Assembly (NCBI GenBank): GCA_022560555.1
Contig: JADFSZ010000021.1
Coordinates: 1 to 14,437, forward strand
DNA: 14,437 nucleotides
Direction of reading: 5' to 3'
Source: PVC group bacterium
Lineage (GTDB): Bacteria; GCA-001730085; JADFSZ01
Under the pieces are notes generated by a model. That model ran no database searches, had not been told where the DNA came from, and worked only from the letters and a program-made list of their open reading frames with translations. This document shows, one piece after another, positions 1 to 5,677 of this stretch. Both the position numbers and the translations under genes were made by a program. Position 1 is the first letter of the stretch. Every line of letters starts with the position of its first letter.

Positions 1-279
1 ATCAGCTGTCGCACCGGTAGTACCAAATGTTCCTACCGCAGCGCCAGCGTTCCAACCAATAACACCTGCCCCGAGTATATTCAGGTTTTCTTCCATCGCA
101 ACCTGCTCGATAGCTGAGGCAATAACCTTCATGTTATTGACACAGATACTGTCTCTGGAACGGTTTCTCGCCTTGATAAAGTTCGGAATAGCAAGAGCCG
201 CCAAAAGTCCGATGATCGCAACCACGATCATGATTTCGACCAGCGTAAAACCTTTTTCATTTCTTTGCAAATGCATCAT
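1..279 (-). CDS. Type IV pilin-like / pseudopilin protein, 3' end beyond window
   Basis: The 93 visible residues form a class III (prepilin) signal and the N-terminal helix of a type IV pilin or type II secretion pseudopilin. A short basic leader ends in KG, followed by [20 protein letters not shown], with Glu at +5 of the mature protein. Cleavage by prepilin peptidase is expected after Gly10; the hydrophobic helix then anchors the protein in the inner membrane before assembly. The C-terminal part lies outside the window, so the head domain cannot be judged. The start at 279 is chosen because AGGAGG (287-292) sits 7 nt upstream; a second ATG follows directly at 276. It is a clear paralogue of the gene at 604-1023, sharing the helix and the motifs AMEE, GVI-WNA and GTFGT. 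It has its own sigma-54 promoter. Pilus and secretion pseudopilin roles cannot be separated from this fragment. Confidence 0.93.
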   Translation of the reverse strand, partial: MMHLQRNEKGFTLVEIMIVVAIIGLLAALAIPNFIKARNRSRDSICVNNMKVIASAIEQVAMEENLNILGAGVIGWNAGAAVGTFGTTGATAD

Positions 280-326
280 AATTCTCCCTCCTTTTAAGGT
301 TTTTGTCTTCGATTTGAATTATAGAA

Positions 327-343
327 CGCAAACCAAATGCCAA
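327..343 (-). promoter_or_regulatory. Sigma-54 (-24/-12) promoter of the first pilin-like gene
   Basis: Read on the minus strand the site is TTGGCATTTGGTTTGCG. GG (-24) and GC (-12) are exactly 12 nt apart, and both TTGGCA and TTGC of the RpoN consensus are present. Transcription would start near 316, giving a leader of about 37 nt that carries the AGGAGG ribosome site. Such promoters need an NtrC-type activator, and one is encoded at 4289-5677. Confidence 0.85.
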
Positions 344-390
344 GACAGCATTATTGAAGTTACGCCTTTGAAATAAATGTGTTATACGAT

Positions 391-404
391 TCACTGTTTA
401 GTGA
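391..404. promoter_or_regulatory. Small inverted repeat upstream of the sigma-54 promoter
   Basis: TCACT-GTTT-AGTGA is a perfect 5-bp-arm inverted repeat, centred about 80 bp upstream of the predicted pilin start site. It lies in a usual position for an activator-binding site. A loosely similar pair of half-sites (TCACT-N11-AGTGA, 10534-10554) lies upstream of the PilZ sigma-54 promoter, but the spacing differs, so a common protein is doubtful. Confidence 0.3.
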
Positions 405-427
405 TTTAGTTCAAATAGTCAAAATTT

Positions 428-460
428 CTTTACAATATGAGTAAAATTGTTTTTACATCA
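428..460. promoter_or_regulatory. Candidate enhancer element, copy 1 (upstream of pilin-like gene)
   Basis: A 33-bp stretch beginning CTTTACAATATG is nearly repeated at 10481-10513, with about 26 of 33 positions identical. Both copies contain the inverted pair ACAAT-N9-ATTGT (here 432-450). This copy is centred about 113 bp upstream of the -12 GC of its sigma-54 promoter, in the typical range for an upstream activating sequence. The 324-nt gap 280-603 otherwise holds the promoter, the small inverted repeat and a terminator; I see no gene in it. Confidence 0.55.
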
Positions 461-470
461 AGGCTCACAT

Positions 471-497
471 AAAAACACCCGTCTCAAAAAACGGGTG
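471..497 (-). terminator. Rho-independent terminator of the pilin-like gene 604-1023
   Basis: On the minus strand CACCCGT pairs with ACGGGTG (7 bp, 476-482 with 491-497) around an 8-nt loop and is followed by TTTTT (471-475). It lies about 107 nt past the stop of the pilin-like gene. It would separate that transcript from the next pilin gene, which has its own promoter. Confidence 0.8.
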
Positions 498-603
498 CCT
501 GATACATTGATTTCAACGCGGTCCTGCCTTACCTCCCCATACCTGGAACCCAAAATATCTCGTGCCTGGATTTTGAGAAGCGCAGCTTATCGGAAGACCA
601 GGC

Positions 604-1023
604 CTACTGCATTTGCCAAAAAGCTCCCGCGTTGTAGAGAAATGTCAAACTGTGCCCTGTCCCGTCACAGGTCATCTGAATGTTCCCATTCGCGGCACCT
701 ACAGCCACATACGTCCCTCCTAAAGGACAAACAGGTGCGACTCTCAAGTAACTTAAAGCTCCGACGGTACCAAACGTTCCGGGCGCCGGGGCCGCATTCC
801 AGTTGATCACCCCTACTCCTGTCAAAGGTAAATCTTCTTCCATAGCAATTCCTTCTATGGCGCTGACAATTTGCCGAAAATTGTTCAAGCATCGGGCATC
901 TCCTGAACGGGCTCGTGACTTGATATAGTTCGGAATGGCTAAGGCCGCAAGGAGGCCGATAATCGCAACAACGATCATAATTTCCACCAAAGTAAACGCC
1001 TTTATATTTTTCATCTTTCGCAT
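604..1023 (-). CDS. Type IV pilin-like / pseudopilin protein (complete)
   Basis: This 139-residue protein starts with a basic leader (MRKMKNIKA) and a classic N-methylation/pilin helix at about 10-31, with Glu14 as the +5 residue. The head is small, with Cys45, Cys99 and Cys119; Cys99 is in CPLGG and Cys119 is followed by DGTGHSL. This arrangement resembles short type II secretion-like pseudopilins. The residue before the expected prepilin-peptidase cut is Ala9, where Gly is nearly invariant; Ala is tolerated in some prepilins. The ATG at 1023 is preferred over the in-frame ATG at 1038, because AGGAGG (1028-1033) lies between them, 4 nt before 1023, and the predicted sigma-54 start site is about 1039. 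It is paralogous to the gene at 1-279. Whether it builds a pilus, a secretion pseudopilus or another fibre cannot be told here. Confidence 0.93.
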   Translation of the reverse strand: MRKMKNIKAFTLVEIMIVVAIIGLLAALAIPNYIKSRARSGDARCLNNFRQIVSAIEGIAMEEDLPLTGVGVINWNAAPAPGTFGTVGALSYLRVAPVCPLGGTYVAVGAANGNIQMTCDGTGHSLTFLYNAGAFWQMQ

Positions 1024-1049
1024 GATACCTCCTTGCATGACTTAATTGG

Positions 1050-1066
1050 CGCAATACCCATGCCAA
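1050..1066 (-). promoter_or_regulatory. Sigma-54 promoter of the second pilin-like gene, inside an inverted repeat
   Basis: Minus-strand TTGGCATGGGTATTGCG fits the RpoN consensus TTGGCAYR-N4-TTGC at every fixed position, with GG and GC 12 nt apart. Transcription would begin near 1039, giving a leader of about 15 nt with the ribosome site. The element lies within AATTGGC-N11-GCCAATT (1044-1068), so a repressor or second activator could bind over it; this is inference. Any enhancer would have to lie in the 3' end of the glycosyltransferase gene. Confidence 0.88.
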
Positions 1067-1088
1067 TTGAATTAAGCACGCACAATAC

Positions 1089-1943
1089 CTATGTCAACTT
1101 ATCTATAAAAGGGGTCTTTGTACAGTATTTTTTTATCAGCTGTATATAGCTATTCCCTTCATCTCTTTTGTCTCTTTTAAAACACCCATTCGCGAGGACA
1201 TATCCCTTACGGTCCAATTCCTGCTCGGCACACTGCCTTTGAGACTCCGTCAAGGAAGCTGACTCTATCAAATTGACAATAGAACGGATGCGGAATTGAT
1301 CCATCGATGGATACCGATGAGATAGTTGATCCGGATGCCCCCCCTGTTTAACCGTTAAGGCCTCCGGAATCAGCAGCACAGGATATTGAGATGTCGCCCT
1401 CAACCATAAATCATAGTCCTCACAGGCCGGTAACGATTCATCAAAAAGCCCGATTCGATGAAAAAGATTTTTACGAACCATAACTGTCGACATGCCGATG
1501 GAGCACATTTTTAAAGATTTACGAAAGAGATTCCCTCCTTTTTGCTGATGGCTCTTTTTTTGATTCAGAAAAACACCGTTTCGAAACCACTTCTCTTGGG
1601 TATGTGAAATTAAATAGTGAGGATTCGCGATCATTCGATCCATTTGCGTTTGAAGCTTGTGCTCCAACCAATAATCATCGGAATCAAGAAAGGCAATAAA
1701 TTCTCCTTGCGCGTGAGATATACCGATATTGCGCGCATGGCTGACTCCGCCGTGCTGCGTCATGATATATTTGAGACGATCATGATACGTCTGCCGAATC
1801 CAGGGCCCGGTGCCATCGCCGGAAGCGTCATCCACAATGATCAATTCGTAGTCTCTCCAAGACTGCCTAAAAACGGATTCAATAGCCGATTTGATCATGT
1901 CTCTGCGATTATATGTTGGAATTATGACACTGATCTTAACCAC
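1089..1943 (-). CDS. GT2 family glycosyltransferase
   Basis: The protein is a GT-A fold family 2 transferase that would move a sugar from a nucleotide-sugar to an acceptor glycan, lipid or protein. With the start used here (284 residues) the order is: SVIIPTYNRRD near the N-terminus, VDDAS with the nucleotide-binding Asp at about 37-41, DSDDYW with the metal-binding DxD at about 87-92, and the catalytic-base region ED-DLWLR at about 175. No membrane segment is evident. The GTG at 1943 is preferred: it follows AAGGGA at 6 nt and places the domain at the N-terminus. An ATG at 1997 would add 18 non-conserved residues and lacks a ribosome site. The substrate is unknown. Its place directly upstream of a pilin-like gene allows pilin glycosylation or exopolysaccharide synthesis. 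Confidence 0.88.
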   Translation of the reverse strand: MVKISVIIPTYNRRDMIKSAIESVFRQSWRDYELIIVDDASGDGTGPWIRQTYHDRLKYIMTQHGGVSHARNIGISHAQGEFIAFLDSDDYWLEHKLQTQMDRMIANPHYLISHTQEKWFRNGVFLNQKKSHQQKGGNLFRKSLKMCSIGMSTVMVRKNLFHRIGLFDESLPACEDYDLWLRATSQYPVLLIPEALTVKQGGHPDQLSHRYPSMDQFRIRSIVNLIESASLTESQRQCAEQELDRKGYVLANGCFKRDKRDEGNSYIQLIKKYCTKTPFIDKLT

Positions 1944-2100
1944 ACGATATCCCTTTTTACGTTCATTATCTCCACAAATAAAGACCCCTGCAAACATGAT
2001 TCAGAGAAATCTAAGGATTTTCTTTAGTTATCTTTTGTTCTATCAATTACTTATAGTTCTAACCGAGTTTGACAAAAAGCTAAATGTATGCTTATTTTTG

Positions 2101-2128
2101 TTGACATTTGTCGTTTTTTTGCTACACT
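2101..2128 (+). promoter_or_regulatory. Sigma-70-type promoter of the kinase-regulator-TPR operon
   Basis: TTGACA (2101-2106) and TACACT (2123-2128) are separated by 16 nt, with a T-rich spacer. A start near 2135 would exclude the upstream ATG at 2088 and leave a leader of about 34 nt before the ATG at 2169. A short inverted repeat GACA-TT-TGTC overlaps the -35 box and might be an operator. A second TTGACA at 2069-2074 has only a weak -10. Confidence 0.6.
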
Positions 2129-2168
2129 TATTAGTTCTCGTTTCACAAAATCAACAACACTCGCACTT

Positions 2169-4286
2169 ATGGTAAAAAAAATCAACATATTAGCTGTCGA
2201 TGAGGATAAAGGGATACAGCAATTTATCTCGGACATACTCACGGATGAAGGCTTTAATGTCCAAACAGCTAATAATGGTCTCGAAGCCCTGGAACGGCTC
2301 AACAAACACACCTTTGATTTCGTCTTAACCGATCTCGACATGCAACATATGAATGGGATGGAACTTTTGGAAGAAATACAATCCAAAAATTGCAAAACAT
2401 GCGTCATCATCATGACCGGGTCCGGCTCCATCACAAGCGCCGTACAAGCCATAAAAAAGGGAGCTTATGACTATTTAACCAAGCCTTTGGATGCCGCATC
2501 CATTCTTGTCACAATCAAAAACGCCCTCAATCAAATGGATCTGGAGAACAAAGACATCCATCTTGAAAGCGAGCTCAAAAAAACACGACACCTTGAATCC
2601 GTCAGTATCGAATTGAGCCGGCAAGTTGATAATTTATTTTACCTGAATTCTTTAACGTCTGCAATCAGCGCATTCACCGATATGTCCGAACTCCAAAATT
2701 TTATCCTGGAAAACTGCAAAAAAATTCTTGGTTCACAACTCGCGTCGATTTTCCTTATGGACGATCAAGATCCGGAATATCTCGTCCTCACAGCCGTCTC
2801 CGGGGAGCACGACCCTTCGGTGATCGGAACACGGCAAAAAGTCGGCCAGGGGATCTCTGGGCGTGTCGCATTAGAAAAGAAACCCCTTCTCGTGCGTGAC
2901 ATTGACAAGGAAGCCTCTCAAATTCAAAAAACATCCCCAAGATACGGATCGAAATCTTTTATGTGTGTGCCCCTTCTTACACAAAATAAATTAATCGGGA
3001 TCATCAACGTAACAAACAAAAAAGACGAAAAATCCTTCACCCCAAGCGACGTAAATCTACTAGCCATTTTAGCGGGGCACGCCGCTAGTGCGATTGCGAA
3101 TATTCGCCATTTTAATTTGCTTGATGATTTAAATAAGAATCTCACAAAACAGATCGATCATGCCACACAAGAACTTGTTCAAAAAAACCAGGACTTGTCA
3201 GCCTTAAAGCAGTACAACGAGAACATTATCAAAAGTCTTTCTATCGGTCTTATTGTTTTTAACAAAAAATTATCCATCACATATGCCAATAACGCCATCA
3301 AAACTTTGCTCAATCTTGAGAAATTTCTTCCTAAAGACTTTGCTATATCCGATTTAGGCTTGTTTGATGCGACAACATGGAATACTGTTTATCACCAGGT
3401 CATTCATAAGCAAACGACGAAACGTATAGGGCATTATGAATACACCCAAAAAAACCGCAACCCTCTTTACCTCGATTTTATCATCAGCCCTTTTTTCGAC
3501 GAAAAAGGCGAGCTGATCGGCGGGATTCTTGTTGTCAATAATGTCACGGAACAGATCATAATCGAGCAAAAACTGGCCCACTCTGAACGGCTCGCGATTG
3601 TCGGAAAACTCGCGGCAAAAGTGGCTCACGAGCTGAATAATCCTTTAGACGGAATTTTACGATTCGTCAACCTGACCCTCTCTAAAATTCCCAAAGACAC
3701 CTCTAACGAAGAGATACTGGACTACTTAAACGAGTCAAAAGCCGGACTGATTCGCATGGCGCAAATTATCAGTTCGCTCCTTGAATTTTCACGCGGCATG
3801 CAGCCGTCAAGCGAAAAAAACCAAATCAATGAAACAATCCGGGACGCTGTTAAGGCAATGAGCCCCACGGCCATGAGCCATAATATACGCATCATTACTC
3901 AACTAAGCGATGGGCTTCCAAAGGTTTTAACCGGAAATCTTTTTCAAGTGTTAACCAACTTAATTAAAAACGCCATAGATTCAATCGATAAAAACGGGAC
4001 GGTTACAATTCGAACAAGTTCGGCACAGGATGATATCCTCCTTGAGATTCAGGATACAGGCAAAGGCATTCCGGCTCATATTCTCAAACAAATTTTTGAT
4101 CCATTTTTTACCACAAAACCCAAGGGGAAGGGAAGCGGTCTCGGCTTATCCATTTGCATGGGAATCATTGAAAAGTGCCGCGGAAAAATAGAAGTAAAGA
4201 GCATTGAAAACGAAGGAACAACATTCACGATCATTTTGCCCGCGGATCATGCGGGAGTTCAAACACTAAAATCAGGAGTAAACTAA
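2169..4286 (+). CDS. Soluble hybrid sensor histidine kinase (receiver-GAF-PAS-HisKA-HATPase)
   Basis: The 705-residue protein has an N-terminal receiver domain (about 5-120; acidic pair D11/E12, phospho-acceptor D55, T83, K105). A linker and GAF domain follow (about 155-312), then a coiled segment and PAS domain (about 345-465). The kinase core carries H-box HELNNP (His487), N-box N597 LIKN, DTGKGI (629-634), FDPFFTTK and GSGLGL (655-660). No transmembrane segment is visible, so it should sense cytoplasmic or upstream phospho-signals. All catalytic residues are intact. The ATG at 2169 is chosen because the promoter lies downstream of the alternative ATG at 2088; neither has a clear ribosome site. 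Two nt separate it from the regulator gene, its probable partner. In PEP-CTERM loci the equivalent gene is prsK, usually described as membrane-bound; this architecture differs, so no symbol is given. Confidence 0.93.
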   Translation: MVKKINILAVDEDKGIQQFISDILTDEGFNVQTANNGLEALERLNKHTFDFVLTDLDMQHMNGMELLEEIQSKNCKTCVIIMTGSGSITSAVQAIKKGAYDYLTKPLDAASILVTIKNALNQMDLENKDIHLESELKKTRHLESVSIELSRQVDNLFYLNSLTSAISAFTDMSELQNFILENCKKILGSQLASIFLMDDQDPEYLVLTAVSGEHDPSVIGTRQKVGQGISGRVALEKKPLLVRDIDKEASQIQKTSPRYGSKSFMCVPLLTQNKLIGIINVTNKKDEKSFTPSDVNLLAILAGHAASAIANIRHFNLLDDLNKNLTKQIDHATQELVQKNQDLSALKQYNENIIKSLSIGLIVFNKKLSITYANNAIKTLLNLEKFLPKDFAISDLGLFDATTWNTVYHQVIHKQTTKRIGHYEYTQKNRNPLYLDFIISPFFDEKGELIGGILVVNNVTEQIIIEQKLAHSERLAIVGKLAAKVAHELNNPLDGILRFVNLTLSKIPKDTSNEEILDYLNESKAGLIRMAQIISSLLEFSRGMQPSSEKNQINETIRDAVKAMSPTAMSHNIRIITQLSDGLPKVLTGNLFQVLTNLIKNAIDSIDKNGTVTIRTSSAQDDILLEIQDTGKGIPAHILKQIFDPFFTTKPKGKGSGLGLSICMGIIEKCRGKIEVKSIENEGTTFTIILPADHAGVQTLKSGVN

Positions 4287-4288
4287 AC

Positions 4289-5677
4289 ATGCATAAAAAT
4301 AAAATTCTCATAGTCGATGATGATTTGATTATCAGGAAATCTTTGGCAGCTATGCTGAATGAAGAGAACTACGAAACCCAAGTTGCCGCCGATAGTCACG
4401 AAGCTCTGGAGCACCTTAAAAACACCCAAATAGATCTTATTTTGTCAGACATCAGCATGCCGGGAATGTCCGGGATTGATCTCTTAAAGGAAGTTAAAAA
4501 GTTTCATTCACACGTTATCGTGATCTTGATCACGGGTTATGGAACGATTGAAAATGCCGTTGAGTCTATAAAATACGGAGCGTATGACTATATCACGAAA
4601 CCGCTTCTGGATGAGCAGGTCAAAGTGGTGATACAGCGATCTTTAGAACAACAAGCTCTCAAAAACGAAAACGAAAAATTAAAAGAACAAATTCTACAAA
4701 TCAGCGAATCGGGAGACTCCCTGCTTTTGGGCCAGGATTACAAATTCCAAAAGATTCTCGAACTGGTTCATACCGTGGCTGATTCCAACGCCACCATTCT
4801 TATTACCGGGGAAAGCGGAACCGGAAAATCAATGATCGCAAGATCCATTCATAAATTTTCCGGACGGGCAAGTCAGCCCTTTGTTGAAGTCAGCTGCGGG
4901 ATGCTCTCGGAAACTCTTCTTGAATCCGAGCTTTTCGGCCACGTCAAAGGATCCTTTACAGGGGCTCTCAATGACAAACTTGGCAAGTTTTCCATGGCAG
5001 ACAAAGGAACCATTTTTCTGGATGAAATTGCCGTAGCCTCCCCGGCGTTACAACTAAAGCTCCTTAGAGTTCTGCAGGATCAAAAATTTGAAAGTGTCGG
5101 GGGCACAGAAACTATTGAAGTAGACACACGCGTGGTCGCGGCAACCAACCACGACCTTCAAAAGGAAGTCCACGAAAATAGATTTCGCAAAGATCTCTTT
5201 TACCGGCTCAATGTGATATCCATTCATATCCCTCCCCTGCGTGAACGTATAACAGACGTCAAAATTCTTGCCCACCATTTTCTCGAAAAATTTTGCAAGC
5301 AGAACAATAAAGATATTCATGAATTTTCACCTGATGCTATGACGGAGCTTCATAATTATACATGGCCGGGAAATATCCGTGAGCTTGAGAACGTTGTTGA
5401 GCGTGCTGTTGTTCTTTGCAAAGAAAAGATAATCACCCAAAGCTATCTCTCCATCGTTAAAGAAACAAACTTAACGGACACTCTTTTGTCCTCAACCGAC
5501 AACATCAAATCCCTCGAAGACTCTCTCGCCGGACCTGAAAGGAAAATTATCAAAATGGCGCTGGACAAAAATCATTGGAACCGTCAAGGTACGGCCCATA
5601 TGCTCGGAATAAACCGCACTACTTTGTTTCATAAAATGAAAAAATACAATCTCCATAAAAACCAGGGGGACATATGA
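4289..5677 (+). CDS. prsR: NtrC-family sigma-54-dependent response regulator, PrsR-like
   Basis: The 462-residue protein has a receiver (about 4-120; D10-D12 acidic cluster, phospho-acceptor D54, T82, K104). An AAA+ sigma-54 interaction domain follows (about 145-380), with Walker A GESGTGKS (174-181), sigma-54 loop GSFTGA (221-226) and Walker B FLDE (243-246). A Fis-type helix-turn-helix lies at about 428-455. The loop reads GSFTGA rather than the usual GAFTGA; the functional Phe and Thr are kept. A ribosome site AGGAG lies 10 nt upstream, and the 3' end overlaps the TPR gene by 4 nt (ATGA). It should be phosphorylated by the kinase upstream and activate RpoN promoters. Three such promoters lie in this window. 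The symbol is tentative and rests on the adjacent TPR lipoprotein and the nearby exosortase; a PilR- or AtoC-type regulator is the alternative. Confidence 0.93.
   Translation: MHKNKILIVDDDLIIRKSLAAMLNEENYETQVAADSHEALEHLKNTQIDLILSDISMPGMSGIDLLKEVKKFHSHVIVILITGYGTIENAVESIKYGAYDYITKPLLDEQVKVVIQRSLEQQALKNENEKLKEQILQISESGDSLLLGQDYKFQKILELVHTVADSNATILITGESGTGKSMIARSIHKFSGRASQPFVEVSCGMLSETLLESELFGHVKGSFTGALNDKLGKFSMADKGTIFLDEIAVASPALQLKLLRVLQDQKFESVGGTETIEVDTRVVAATNHDLQKEVHENRFRKDLFYRLNVISIHIPPLRERITDVKILAHHFLEKFCKQNNKDIHEFSPDAMTELHNYTWPGNIRELENVVERAVVLCKEKIITQSYLSIVKETNLTDTLLSSTDNIKSLEDSLAGPERKIIKMALDKNHWNRQGTAHMLGINRTTLFHKMKKYNLHKNQGDI

Noticed and set aside
447-806. Plus-strand open frame of 119 codons
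   Set aside because: It runs through a terminator hairpin and antisense to the pilin-like gene, has no ribosome site and shows no protein-like pattern.
1024-1038. Upstream in-frame ATG for the second pilin-like gene
   Set aside because: The ribosome site AGGAGG lies inside this extension, 4 nt before the ATG at 1023, and the predicted transcription start is at about 1039, so the shorter protein is the real one.
1121-1144. TACAG-N14-CTGTA as an enhancer for the second pilin promoter
   Set aside because: Its position (about 81 bp upstream of the -12 GC) is suitable, but sequence and spacing differ from the ACAAT-N9-ATTGT element and it lies in coding sequence; too weak to list.
1944-1997. ATG start of the glycosyltransferase with 18 more residues
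   Set aside because: No ribosome site precedes it and the extra residues are not part of the GT2 fold; GTG at 1943 has AAGGGA at a good distance.
2088-2168. N-terminal extension of the histidine kinase
   Set aside because: It contains the best promoter of the operon (2101-2128), and the receiver domain begins right after the ATG at 2169.
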